Source: Carex sylvatica (taxonomy: Eukaryota; Streptophyta; Magnoliopsida; Poales; Cyperaceae). Taken from it: a stretch of 64,000 nucleotides of DNA. Shown here one piece after another: positions 42,272 through 58,640 of this stretch. Location of the stretch: assembly GCA_964058845.1 (NCBI GenBank), contig CAXKVR010000029.1:186001-250000 (forward strand), given 5' to 3'. Under the pieces are notes generated by a model that was given only the letters and a program-made list of their open reading frames with translations, did not search any database and was not told the origin of the DNA. How positions within the stretch are numbered: position 1 is the first letter of the stretch; the number at the start of each line of letters is the position of its first letter. Position numbers and translations under genes: made by a program.

Positions 42272-44529
42272 ATGGCGCAAGACCCAATAAAAACTGGCCC
42301 AACGAAAACTTATTTGAGTTCACTGACGACTCCAACTCAACAGCCAAGTAATGCGATGACGCACGTGAGATTGACGAGATCCGCGTTAGTTTTGACACGT
42401 ATTGCAGAGATCAAGCATCGATCTACGCCAACTCATCCAATATGCTTGAAGTGTGGCGATCGGGGCCATAGAGCGATGGATTGTCGCAATGCTTTGATCT
42501 GTTTCCTATGCAAATCAGACGGGACATAAAAGCACCTTTTGCAACAAGTCTTTTCCATTCAAATCAAGTCACTTCCACTTCACTCTCAGAGTGTTATCGC
42601 TTCGTCTTCCTCTGTAATGGCGCCACCGATCAATCGGAGAGGCTTCCAGCGAGGAGGCAATCCGACTTCTGGTACTCGACCACCTTATCGCACCACTCAA
42701 CCTTATGTACGACCACCATCTCAGACTGGCCGACCTCCTGTCCATAAATTGGGCCGATAGACCATACATTGGGCCGCCGAGCTCCGATGATGCTCCTAGA
42801 CCACCGATCATGATTATTTGAGTTCACTGCTAGATCACCCCGTACAAAGAAGGGTGCCCGATCCACCCCCTGTTCAGCCTATACCCACTGAAGCCGCGTC
42901 AGAGGTACCTCTACCACCTCGGAACATCCATCCTCTTGTCTTGATGTTCCTTTCCTCACCAGAAATCGATTAGATCAAAAGAGAATTCCAGTTGAGCTTT
43001 CTACCATATGACATTGCGGTTTGGGGGCTAGAGAAGGTGGAGAAGGCTCTTCGTTTCTCCTTGCCCCGTTTTCTCTGGAAAGTAGCTGTATTCGACGAAT
43101 TTATCTATGTCATCCAGTGTTTGACAGAGGAATGGTTGATTGCTACAACACGCAAGAAATGGCTCAAAATGGATGATGTCCAGTTCCTAATCCTGCGTTG
43201 GGATGCTAGCTTCAATGCTGGTAGACGATTAATCTCTGCATGGGTTAGATTATATGGCTTCCTTTATAAACTCAGGACTTGAGAAGAATTTAGCCGATTT
43301 TTAGGTTCTTTTGGTGTAGTGATACTTGCACTGGACCCTGGTACCAGGGCTCGGTACGATTACCAGTTTGCCAAGGTCCACATTGGTATTGGTGATCTAT
43401 CTGCCTTACCGACTCAACACAATCTTACCCACAGAGCTCCCAATGGTTTTGTCTCATCTTTCGACATTGATTTGCAAATAGAAACTACTAACATTGAAAC
43501 AGTAAATGCCTGGAGAGGCAGAATTAATGGTAGACCTTTCGCCAATGGCACTCATTTTGGAGTTATTCCCACACCTCTTGATCCTATCAACCCCCACAAT
43601 CCAGTAGTGTTGGCGCCAATTGCCCCACCCCCTCCTCAGACTATGCAGAATCCCCCTCTATCTTTCATGGAGGTGGACTCCAATTCCCCTCCTCCCCTCC
43701 CCCAGGCCTACTAGAATCTCAACCTCAGCCCCTCTTGTGCAAAGACTTACTCAAGGCTCAGCTAGTCATACCCCCAATCTGAATTCCCGAGCCATACCCA
43801 GAAGAAGGGGTGGTGTAGTTATCTCTGAAACCACCACTGCCAGACCAACATTGGGTGCTTTTCCCTCAGGAAAAGGCAAGGCTTTAGTCTCTGGGTTTAA
43901 TCCTAAGAAACCAGCAACCAATCTAGATGACTCTGATAAAGAGTCTGATGAAGATGCATTTCACTGAGCTCTCAATGCAATCTACATCTGGTGTTAAGAC
44001 CACTCCCCTCCCACCTCCACCACCAACCACCCAGCCTCCTCCACCTGCTGCCACCCAGAAAAACAATGACATCTACATGCAGCATGTTCTGTTTGACATG
44101 TATAACTTAGGTCACACCATGATAGATGTCCCTCATCCCACACCTGATACACAGGACTCTGACTCTGCTAGCTTTGTACAACCCTTAGAATTCCCTAATC
44201 CTGATACTGCCACCTTTCCCACAGAGAAAGAACAACTCTCTCACTCAGAGAGTGACAGTGAACCCATACAAAACATCATAGATAGGCTGAATAATGAAGA
44301 ACCGTTATCTGCTAGAGCCCACAGATTCCAAAAGACCAAAGCCAAGAACAGCTTTGTACCCAAACCTACCACTGTCAAACAAGTGAGATTCACCTCTCTC
44401 CACTCTTATAAAAAAGGGTGGTCAGTAAAAGCCCTGCCAAGAAGAAGTTCACACCTCATAAATCTGTCCCATCCACCAAAAAATCTGCGACCAAAAAACC
44501 ATGTGCTTCTTCACACCCAGAAGTCATAG
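42272..44529 (+). pseudogene. LINE ORF1 remnant (nucleic-acid-binding protein)
   Basis: CLKCGDRGHRAMDC (CX2CX4HX4C) followed by CFLCKSDG at 42450-42526 is the knuckle pair of plant LINE ORF1. Downstream, frames at 42992-43282 (VEKALRFSLPRFLWKVAVF, later ISAWVRLYGFLYKL) and 43319-43714 resemble the conserved ORF1 domain with its typical LPxxxW-like and VRLxGxP-like positions. A Pro-rich tail follows in shifting frames to 44529. At least four frame changes prevent a continuous protein. Confidence 0.7.
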
Positions 44530-44983
44530 AAATCTCTGAAACATCCACTGAATATACTCAAGTTGATACCCCAGAAGTGACAGAAGAGTGAAGATGCAAT
44601 AAGAATGTCCATAGGAGGAGTTTCAGATTCCAAGTGAACCACACACATACACCAGTGATGAAAAGAGCCCAAAAAATGAAAGCCTCTGGTACATCCAAAT
44701 CAGTAGGTAACCCCTTACTATAGAAATTCTCATATAATAGGTTAACAATAGACAAAATCACTCAGCTGTTTCAGATATATAATATTACATTAGGTAAAAC
44801 TATTGTAGAAAGGAATTTGTTGATACCTGCAATATAGAGTATGGACAGAAGTCGATTTGAGCAATTGCAACTAAGGTTAGATGTTAAAGCTCCCAATAAG
44901 GACAATAACATTACTTTAGATCAATTACAAGAGACCAATTTGTCTCAACTAGATACTGATAACAAAGACCATCCAGTTTCATT

Positions 44984-45672
44984 ATGAATATCCTAAACTA
45001 CAACATTAGAGGGATGAACTCCCCAAGAAAAAGACAAGCACTTAGTGATTATATACATAAATGTCAAGTAGATGTTATTGCTAATCAGGAAACTAAAAAT
45101 GAAGAGTTTAGTAGAAGAATTCGTAGATCCCTTTCTAATAAACTAGATATTTGGTTATATGTCCCATCCAATAGAAGGTCAGGGGGATCCTCTTTGGAGG
45201 AGATAGTAATAAAATAGATATTATGTCTTATAGCCAACACATATTCTTCTTAGATATACATTTTCTTAATAAAGTAGATCAGTGCACATGGCAATACACC
45301 ATAGTGTATGGTCCCACTGTTAGGGCTCTTAAAAAAGAATTGTGCAATGAACTAGACTCTATCAGAACAGGATGCCAAAAGCTCTTGCTACTTAGTGGAG
45401 ACTTCAATGTAATTAGGAATGAACTAGAGAAGTCAGGTCATAATTTTGATGTTTCTATCAGTAGAAGATTCAATCAATTTATCAATAGGCATAACTTAGT
45501 TGAGCAAAAATTAACTAACAGAAAATACACATGGTCTAAAGGTACAAATTTTACATTATTAGATAGATTCCTCTCCTCAGTTGAGTATTCCCTCTACCTC
45601 AATTACAACCTCAAGTACAGACTTATGCAAAATTGGTTCGAACCATTGAATTCTTTTAATGCAAATAGCTAA
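44984..45672 (+). pseudogene. LINE endonuclease domain remnant
   Basis: Begins MNILNYNIRGMNSPRKRQAL with the catalytic Asn (NYNIRG), then QETKNEE with the metal-binding Glu, VYGP with the Tyr, and SGDFNVI with the DxN pair, then RKYTWSKG. These are the AP-endonuclease signatures of L1-type ORF2. A frame break lies near 45200-45222 and the final SDH motif is not found. The domain nicks target DNA in active elements. Confidence 0.82.
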
Positions 45673-46210
45673 TTCTACTGTAGTACATCAGACTACCTTT
45701 AGAATAGATCTTCTTTGGCTTGAACAAGCATAATTCTGCACCCTCCTAGAAAAATGGTGGGATGAGTTCAAATTAGACACACTCAATATTGCCTCTAGTT
45801 GGTTACAAAAGCTTAGTTTTCTTTGTAGGAAGATTAGAGGCTGGGCTAGGAACTTTTATGGTAAGAAAAAAAAAAAAAACATCTTTTAGACAGGATGAAT
45901 GCACTAGATATACTTAGAGAAAGTAGGCAATACACCCCTATAGAATTGGAAGAATGGACTTCACTTAGAAATAAATTAGAGGACATTTATTTACAGGAAG
46001 AGCTATATTGGAAATAGAGAGCCAAGCAGTCCTGGTTAGATGCAGGCGATCAAAATACCAAGTATTTCCATATTATGGCTAATCATAGGAAAATGAAAAA
46101 TAGAATCAATTCCTTAGACATAGAAAACACTAATACCACCTCCCCACAGGAGATCAAATCGCATGTATTTGAATCTTACAAACAAATTCTAGGCACACCT
46201 GGTCATAAGT

Positions 46211-47228
46211 ATGCCTCCCTATACCCTCTTTTTTTGGAATGATCAGGAAAAATTAACTTTCCAGGAAAATTCTTTATTAGTAGCCTCTTTCTCTCTCGAT
46301 GAAATCAAGAGAGCACTATTTGAATGTGAAGCCAATGGGGCATGTATGGCTTCTCATTTAAATTTTACCAATATTTTTGGGATATTGTTCATCAGGATAT
46401 CATACTTCTATGTTCTTTCTTTGCAGCTTGACAAACTCAATAAATCTATTATATGTCTTATTCCTAAGGAACCAAATGCTTCCACTATTAACAAATTTAT
46501 GCCAATGAGCTTAGTTAACTATAGTTTCAAACTTATCTCCCAGATTCTTACACAGAGACTAGATAATGTTATGAACAAAATTATAGATGATAGTCAGGCA
46601 TCTTTTCTACCAGGTAGGTACATATTAGATAATGTAGTGATTAGTTAAGAACTTATTCATTATAGCAAAAGTCATAACCAAAAGGGAGTAGTAATCAAAG
46701 TTGATTTTGAGAAAGCATATGATAAAATACACTGGGATTACCTGTTAGAGGTTATGCATAGTAGAGGGTTCCACCCTACATGGATCTCCTGTATAAAATC
46801 CGGGTTACTCAGTTCACAATCTTGCATCAATATTAATGGTGATCTTACTCCATATTTCTACTGTAAAAGAGGGGTTAGATAAGGGGATCCCCTCTCCCCA
46901 TTTCTGTTTATCCTAGCTGCAGATACTTTAGTAGAATTTTTAACAAAGGTAATCAGGCTCAAATATTACATGAGTTAGGACCAAGTTGCTTTAATTCTAG
47001 ATCCATTACAAACTGTCATTATGCAGATGATACAATTTTATTTTTTTAAACTAGGGATGCAAATATAAAATCAGCTTGGTGGGCTATGAAAGCCTTTGAA
47101 GTCTTATGAGGTATCAGAGTCAATTTAAGTAAAACTGAAATGTTTGGAATTCACATAGACAACCTTCCTCATTTTGCAACTATATTCAAATGCTCTCCTT
47201 CTCAATTCCCTATCAAGTATTTAGAGAA
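46211..47228 (+). pseudogene. LINE reverse transcriptase remnant
   Basis: KSIICLIPKEPNASTINKFM then MSLVNYSFKLISQILTQRL and DSQASFLPGRYILDNVVIS (to 46645) are RT motifs 0-2. After a stop come VVIKVDFEKAYDKIHWDYL (motif A), RGVR-stop-GDPLSPFLFILAAD (motif B) and CHYADDTILFF (motif C, catalytic ADD), then IRVNLSKTEMFGI. In-frame stops and short deletions make it inactive. Confidence 0.85.
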
Positions 47229-48214
47229 CAACTCGAAACCCGCACCTTAGCAATGTTGAGATGATGTGTTCAACAATTTGTTGTTGTGTGGATGCATCAT
47301 AAAATCCTTCTTGATCCAATTGTGCAGAGTTCTTGCTGATGCTTAAGTATCAACACTAAATGAATAGTTTAATATTAATGTCCTTTGTTAATTTCTTTAA
47401 CCACGAACTCCATAATTTACGAAGTTATATCCATGCTATTACTAACGGTTTACATGACACCATAAAGCACTCTAATTTATGTGTAATAAACACAAGTGGT
47501 GCATGGAGGGTTCAAAACAGGGTTTAAACCACAAGACAAAATGAATATGTTTATACTAACTGATATGGATGACGGAAACAGAGTTAAACCAGAAATTACC
47601 TGGTGTGTAAATTGTAACAACTTGTTCGAGTGATGAATCGACTCATGAAGTCATAAGCTGACCTAGGTTCAATTAGCACAACACCACTACAATTACGATG
47701 AAAGAAACAACCTATAAGTTATGGAGGAAGAAGAGAGATAGGCAGATGAGAGATTTAATTTAGTACCAAGCATTGGTCCAATCAACAAACGCAAAGAAAA
47801 TCAGCCGTGAAGAGACAGACAAGAGCTTTGAGTGCCTTCATTTCCTTCGTCTATCGTTGTTGCTTGACTACTAGAGATAATTAATCGGGTTTAGCAACCT
47901 CTTGTTCCCTATCTTGTCTCTTCTCTTTCTCTTTTTATGTTGGTTCTCCTCCTATTTCCGATTGTTATTTTGATTAAGAAGAGAGGTTTGCGGACTGAAC
48001 AAGGAAGAATAGAATGGTCTATTGGATTAATTTTAGAGCTATAATGGAGAAACAATTGAAGTTAGGTGGGTGGCAGAAATGTAATATTGATGAAATTATA
48101 AGATATGTAGCGGACAGGTGTTCACACGGAAATGATAAAAAGAATTTCATTTAGTTTATTAATTAGTAAATTTCTTTAGTTACAAGAGGGAATAAAATTA
48201 TTATTATTTTATTG
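47229..48214. other. Intergenic DNA, nothing recognised
   Basis: No coding similarity on either strand. Sequence composition changes abruptly at the LINE truncation point near 47228. Confidence 0.3.
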
Positions 48215-49380
48215 AGAAATGTTCTGATACCCTTAACCATTATACCTGAGCATATCTCCCAAGTAGTTTAACAGAAAAAACCTTCCAATATTATATAACT
48301 TTCATTTTCAACGCTAATATTCAAACATTTAAAGCTATGTTTATAACATTTTAAAATGTTACTCGCAAGCATATGAACTTCTGTCTGAAAGCATTTCCAG
48401 ATAGTTTTAACTCTCAACTACTTTTGTCTTCAAGACAAAAAAGGAAATATTTTTTTCACCCACTCTTCTTTATTTTTTCTCTGATCATTATAATTTATTT
48501 TCCTGACGATCCGTGATGAATTTATAAATCTAAAAATACAAATGTTTTCTATTCGATTTTATCTTTCAAATAAGATCCATGAAGATATACTTTTGAGTAA
48601 TTTTAAATTCATTTGTTTTTTTTTTAAATAAACTCATGAGCACTTTAAATTTTCATGTTTTTAAATCTCAGTCTACAACTATTAAAATTTTCAAGGCTTT
48701 GTACATGAGTTTATATGCTTTGTACATGAGCTTTGTAAATGCAGTATTATTATTGAGGTTTATATGCTTTGAAGTGTTATTGTTGAGGTTTAAATTCTTT
48801 GTACATGAGGTCTATATGTTTTATTCTAGAGATTTAAAGTGTTATTAATGAGGTTTATATGCTTGTACATGAGATTTATATGCTTGTAAACAGAGGTTTA
48901 AATTATCTTGAAGCAAAATAAAAAAAAATCTGAAAGTCACAAAGATTTAAAGTGGTAAAAAAAAATTACGACACAAATATAATTCGAAAATTATTCTTCA
49001 TGGATCTTATTTGAAAGAGAAAATCAAATAAAAAATATTCTTATTTTTAGATTCGCAAAATTCATCACGGATCATCGAGAAAAATATATGAGAATGATCA
49101 GAGAAAAAGTAAAAAAAATAGTGGGTGAAATGAATCTTTTTGTTTTTGGCTTGAAAACAAAAACAGTTTGGAGTTAAAACTATACATATTTAGAATTTTA
49201 ATTCTTGTAGATAGATGTTTAAATGCTTGCGAGTAGCATTGTAAAATATTATAAATAGAGTTTTAAATGTTTGGATATTAGCACTAGAAATGAAAGTTAG
49301 ATAACATTAAAAGTTTTTTCTGTCAAACTACTTGGGGATGTGCTCGAAGATTTTGTTTGAGGTATAATTATCGGGCTTCT
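48215..49380. mobile_element. Foldback/Mutator-like element with about 400-bp inverted arms
   Basis: The left arm (about 48230-48620) includes CCCAAGTAGTTTAACAGAAA, TTTTAAAATGTTACTCGCAA, GATCCGTGATGAATTTATAA and CAAATAAGATCCATGAAG. The right arm carries the inverse: CTTCATGGATCTTATTTGAA, TTCATCACGGATCATCG, TTGCGAGTAGCATTGTAAAA and TTTCTGTCAAACTACTTGGG. The loop (about 48620-48960) has irregular repeats of TTTATATGCTTTGTACATGA. Arm identity is moderate, so it is old. Long TIRs suggest a Mutator-type or foldback origin; the TSD is unclear. Confidence 0.7.
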
Positions 49381-49929
49381 TTTTTATTTTCTAAAGAGAG
49401 AGAAATGAGTTTGACCAACTAATATAATAATCCAGAAAAATATCAAGCACCTTCTCTAAATAAGAAAATTCGAACGGATAAGGTTAAAATTTTTGATGTT
49501 AATTTGCACTTAATCCCTCAATTAATTTAAAATATCTTAAACTTGACTTTGAACATATTCTATGTTTGTAATTATATTATTTTCTAATTAATTACTAAAA
49601 TATTTTAAAATCGAACCAAAACCATGTATAATATCACTTATGTGATTTTACAATTATATAACTTTTCCAATTATTTGATGAGACTAGTTTATACAAATTC
49701 AAGGTGAAGTTTAACCAATTAGGCGTTTTAATTTGTGTGACCAAATTTTTCAAACATTCAAAATTGGTATGTTACACAAGTAAAAGTTTTTGATAAAAAA
49801 GAAAAGAAAAAAAAGACAAATAACTTGTAGAAATATATATCAATTTTGACTCCTTACTACCAAGTAATTTATTTTGAGACTTAAAAAATAACTGATAAAG
49901 TAGACCAAATAATAAGAGAATTAGTTTCA
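49381..49929. other. AT-rich intergenic DNA
   Basis: No gene. AGAGAGAGAAATGAGTTTGA then CCAACTAATATAATAATCCA at about 49386 weakly resembles the RALF-unit module at 27358 and may be a diverged copy. Confidence 0.3.
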
Positions 49930-50440
49930 AAAATAGACAAGGTAAGATTTCAATTTCTTCATAAAAAGATTAGTCTCTTTTGATGCTAGAATAGCTTTAC
50001 CTTGATATCAAAGATAGTGCATGAGAGGATCTGTGAAGATCCATAAAGTTTTCTTCAAAAAAACATGATGCACTATTCTAAAATGTTCTATTTTTCCATA
50101 GAAGTAAATTCTTTGAAGAGAACTTCTAAAAGATCTTAATCGTAAACAAGAAATTTTTTTACGAAAAAACAGGAATAAAAACTCATATTCTGATACATAA
50201 GAATTGTATAAGAAACGAGAGTCTTATATTTTCTTTTGAGAATATAGAAACCAATTTCTTTAAAGTAATGATACTATTTGAATTAGAATGATCGAAGAGA
50301 AAAAATCGCAATAAATACAAAGAAGAAATATCTTAGATCCAGGATTGAAGGATTTGAACTAAGATTTCAAAATGGACAGGATAAGGTATTAATATATCCA
50401 ATACATTATTTAAATAATAAAATTTGTCCTATAGGCAAAA
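49930..50440 (-). pseudogene. matK: Nuclear-integrated chloroplast matK fragment
   Basis: On the minus strand, allowing frameshifts, successive frames give [11 protein letters not shown] near 50365, [17 protein letters not shown] near 50290, [13 protein letters not shown] near 50200, [12 protein letters not shown] near 50090, [14 protein letters not shown] near 50040 and YQGKAILASKETNLFMKKLK near 49985. These follow the order and spacing of the N-terminal half of chloroplast matK, the maturase encoded within the trnK intron (FEILVQ, RFFLxEY, YNSHVx[34 protein letters not shown], LMxKWK). Stops and indels are frequent, so this is an old plastid-to-nucleus transfer and not functional. Confidence 0.8.
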
Positions 50441-51579
50441 GTCAAAAGGACAAAAAATATTTAGTGAAAGTGAATTTGTAATAATAAATTAATTACTCGA
50501 TGTGGCACTAACTATAGTTAATGTTACTAAAATTTCTCCTCAAAATAGCTTCTCCATATAATTAACAACTATAGCTAAGAATGAACTGGAAAATACTAAT
50601 AAAAAAGAATATTTTATCTTACAAAAAATGAAGATGTAAAATTATAAAAAGATTCACTATAGCTTAATTTGAGCAATGTATTAAATTTGGACATATCAAA
50701 TAATTTGATAAGATATCAAATGCTAATAAAATAGTTTTAAATGATGTCAATATTTTTAATTAATCATCCATCATAATTCTTAAATATCGAAATAAGGAAT
50801 TGAAGATAGCTGGAGATCGAGGAGAAATAAGGAAATGAATAAATTAATTTTCTCTCCAATTTTGTTCTTAGTTTAATTTTAATTGTAATGTATCGTGTGG
50901 TAGTATGCATGGCGAGTATGTTCCTAACTAAATTTAGATTTCGACACGTAAAAAAGACACATTCAATCAAAAGAAGACATATTATTTGATTGGAGGAATG
51001 ATATTAAATCCGAAATTTCATATTTCCAACATAGTCGTTGACGGATCAGGACATCTACGTGCACAATATAAGAATGGAGATATGCCACACACCAATTGAA
51101 AATGAAAAATCCTTTTGGTTGTCATACAATACAGAAAAGGAGCGGAGAATGTGCCTTGGTCCACTCACGCGGCTCACCAAATGAAAATTGGTATCTGGTC
51201 CACTGTTGCTGCTCACAAGGGTGTCAAAGTTTCTAGCGCCTGGTTATCGTGCAACACAGTGGAGCCAACGATCAAACCCTAGATAACAGCGGAAACAATG
51301 ATCTGAACCCTTAACCACCGATCGAAACTACAACGGTGAAAATGGTTCTGATACCATTTGTTATAAATCTATGGTTTTGCAAGAAAGGGGCAGCCAACAA
51401 GAACACACAATTTGGGGCAATTTTCTCTATCTTAATTTCACATAAAGTTTGTGTACAAATATGCAAAAAGAAACATACAAATATAACCCTATAGAAATAG
51501 GATATAACAAATAGTGAGATAAGAGACATTTACAACAATACACACATATGCGCGCGCGCAACTCCCATTCATTGACCAA
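50441..51579. other. Downstream flank of the P450 gene
   Basis: No gene recognised. It contains the 3' UTR and terminator of the minus-strand P450, whose limits I cannot place, and a short CG/CA dinucleotide run near 51541-51560. Confidence 0.35.
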
Positions 51580-55445
<3,866 letters not shown>

Positions 55446-56394
55446 CTTGTGAGAGTTAGTGAGAAAGGGAATGAGGCCATTTGGGCTGAATTTATAGCTG
55501 AAAAACAAGGGCCTATATTAATTGATGGTAATTGGCTTTCATATAAAAAAAATATATATTTAATTCATCTAAAAAAATTGCAGGTTGGCATACTCGGTGA
55601 AATTCTAAAATGACTAATTATTATAAGATTATACACGTTCAACTTTCCTGAAACCGATTAAATTAGGACCCATGATAAAGAACGTACTGGCTTTTGTAAT
55701 TAATAATGGCTTTCTTGAACTAGCTAGAAACTAATCCATGACTGTCTATAGTTGAATGGGGAGGTTCTTTCCATTATTGAACTTTCTGGATGTTCAGATA
55801 CAAAACTGAAGGCCCATATGATGGGTGATTTCCACTGTTTTAAGTTCAATAACCTAATTTAATGAACATGCTTGTTCCAAAGGCAGTAAGTTATCATATG
55901 AATAGGATTCAATGCAATAATGTGCACTCAATCAAGGACTGCCATATCCAAGTATTAGTTGTTCAAGCCACATAGTCTTTCATTTCATATCCAAATAATA
56001 ATTTGATATTAGGTCTTTCGGATTCCTTTTTTTTCACTTGAAATGCTTGATTTTGACCGGAAGCATCTTAGTGATATTACACTTTATAAATATATCTACT
56101 CTTAATTATGAACCGTGAGCTATTGTCATTGAATTAATTAGGAACGAGAAAAAACGTCTTTATCAACATCCTTTTTTCGATTATATTTTTTCAAACACAT
56201 TGAAAATGGCATCTTCTAGACGTTGACATTAATATTATTGCAACTTTTGTCTCAATATAAACAACTAATTCATCTAAACTTTTAAGCTTTGTTTTCAATT
56301 AAGCATTCTGACATATTATTACAAAGAAAAACTCAATCATACATGGCACATCATAGACAGATGGAACAAATTTTCATTAAATTTTTGTGTAAAA
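55446..56394. other. Upstream region of the P450 gene
   Basis: Presumed promoter and 5' UTR on the minus strand. No firm TATA box or known element can be singled out in this AT-rich sequence, and no other gene is seen. Confidence 0.35.
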
Positions 56395-58640
56395 TAAGAA
56401 TGCACTCGTGTGGAAATGAGCTGCAACATTCATACACAGTCAATTAAAGTAGACCTGTATATAAATGAGCTCCAACATTCGTACATGGTTTATGAATGAA
56501 ACAACTATGTAAATTTGAAAGTAATTGTACATTGTTGTAGTTAACTTAACCGTGTATATATGTTGTAAACATTGTTACCCTTAAGTGTATGAATGTTCCA
56601 CAGGATTTTGTAAAAAAAGGCTGCTTATAATCAAACATGATTTTCTTTCTCACAATTGTCCTTGAATGCTCTGCAAGATTTTTCGGAAATAATATTTCTC
56701 GTAATCATACATGGTTTAATTGTATGATCAACGTGTGATGAAAGAAATACAAAAACTATCCACATTATCGATACACACCTTCCTATTATAATGCATCTCT
56801 ATCTTTATTTTATAAGGCATCCCTATCATTTGTAAAGAACATATTACTCACTACTAAAAAATTATTTTCACCAACACCCCTTTACCATTGGATGTGCTTC
56901 CGCACAGATGGTGTATATCATGAATGGTAGCGCTGTAATTATGTACAACTTTTTACCATCGGTTCGAGTTTAACAAATCGATGGCGCTGATGGACCCGTC
57001 CTTTGCCATTGGTGTTTTATATCCAACCGTTGGTTTTGATTGACTCTGAGACATCGGTTGGGCTATTAAACCGATGGTGTAGATGTGGTGATCTTTACCA
57101 TCGGTGATGTAGTTAAGCCGTCAGCATTAATTTGATCAATACCAACTCCGAATTATTAACTAGGTAGACCATAAAGTAAAAACCAACTTCTCCATGTTTT
57201 CAAGTCTGGATGGTTATGTATATTGTGTTAGCACAAATAGATTTGAAGTAGCATGAATATTGACATGCACCATTTCAAATCGGATGGTCCAATCCTAAAT
57301 TGAAAGTTTGCCATACTATAGACCCAACTCCGCAGTGAAGCCTTTTCACATAGAAGGTGAGTCTCTCAAGATTTTCAAATCACCATCGTATTGCACTGAT
57401 GGAACTAAGTATAAACGCCAATAGATAGGATTAAGAGCCGATGGTATTAAGTATATGCACCAACGGTTAGGATATGATTAATTATGTTGGTCAATTTAGT
57501 GCTGCACAGTTTTATATATATATTTTTTGGTCTTCTATATGATCTTGCTTAATTTACTGCACGTTATTTGTATTTGATTTGATACTATATATATATATAG
57601 AGAGAGAGAGGGGGGCTACATATATATATATAGGCTAGACCCTAATATAGGCATATATAATTAAATATATAAAAACAAATCACCAACAATCCAAAGTAAT
57701 AACATATGGTAATCTAGGACATGCAAACACCAACTGAAACACAACCGATGGTGTAATACACTTTTGTTAATGACTAATAACACCCAGAGATGATGATGTT
57801 TCTATCTTAATGGCCTATTTAACAGCCAAAAAACTGTTATTCCCATATGTCCCTAATTTCTAACCGGTCGTGTTGGACCTTAACGCCATTGGTTCAAACC
57901 GATGGCATATGGGTACACATTTCCTATCGGGACGATAGGCAACGGTTCAGAACCTGATGGTAGAAAGTAATTTCAACCGATAGCAAAGTAATTTTCTCTA
58001 GTAGTGACTTGTCCATACACTTTTGTAAGATACATCTTCCAAACGAGCGAGGTGAGGTCCTGAGGTTAGCCATAATAATTCAGAGAGTTCGTGAGGAGAT
58101 CCAACAGATTTCTTGGATACCCTGGAAGTATGAGATTAAGGTTTTCTTTCTTTCTAGTTTTTTATTTTGTATTTTTATAACATACATTTTTCTTTTTAGT
58201 TCATGTAATTGTATGTAAAATCAGATCTAGGATTATTTTGTTGTATTTTTATTTATTTTTTAGTAAAAAATGGTTATGTTGAGTTTCTTCATCATACTTA
58301 ATTTGTTATTTATATTGGTAAACATAGTGTTTTTGTTATTTCTTGTGTATAAGTTTATAGGTGTTTTTTTTTTCTATGTGCAATAGCTAGCAAATACAGA
58401 TGCTAGCCCATTATAAACCGTATTTCAAAAACAAATAAGAATCATACATGGTTTTCTAAATGTAAACCCTGTGTGAAAGGTATAGACAAACGGTTTTTAT
58501 TGAAACATATGTTTGTGAAAGGTACACACATGGTTTTAATTTAAAAAACCGTGCTAATATTTTGCAAAAAAAATTCATTGCCTTTTTGGGAGAAAAGTAC
58601 AGGTTAAAAAACTGTGTACATTTATCTACACTTTCCTAAG
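56395..58640. repeat. CACTA-like debris hosting a younger CACTA insertion
   Basis: 56395-56845 and 58007-58640 carry short repeats of the AACCATGTATGA / CATACATGGTTT kind in both orientations and resemble 18291-19100 (GAAAATGAGCTAGAGCATTC against GAAATGAGCTGCAACATTCA). The younger element at 56849-58006 splits it. No transposase frame. Confidence 0.45.
56846..58009. mobile_element. Non-autonomous CACTA transposon with TSD ACT
   Basis: A 1,158-bp element begins CACTACTAAAAAATTATT (56849) and ends AATTTTCTCTAGTAGTG (58006), the CACTA signature. It is flanked by the 3-bp TSD ACT (56846-56848, 58007-58009). The subterminal zones contain many direct and inverted copies of ACCATCGGTT / AACCGATGGT, as expected for transposase binding sites of En/Spm-type elements. 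No transposase is encoded. Confidence 0.88.

Larger units (their letters stand above)
42228..47228 (+). mobile_element. L1-type LINE retrotransposon, decayed and 3'-truncated
   Basis: The order of remnants is ORF1 with zinc knuckle, then apurinic endonuclease, then reverse transcriptase, all plus strand, as in plant L1 elements. Frames are broken by many stops and shifts. Homology ends at 47228 after the RT motif PIKYLE, so the C-terminal part, 3' UTR and poly-A are absent. The 5' edge is not sharply defined. Confidence 0.85.

Noticed and set aside
57560..57640. TA/GA dinucleotide run as a possible regulatory GAGA site
   Set aside because: It lies inside the CACTA element and is a simple microsatellite.
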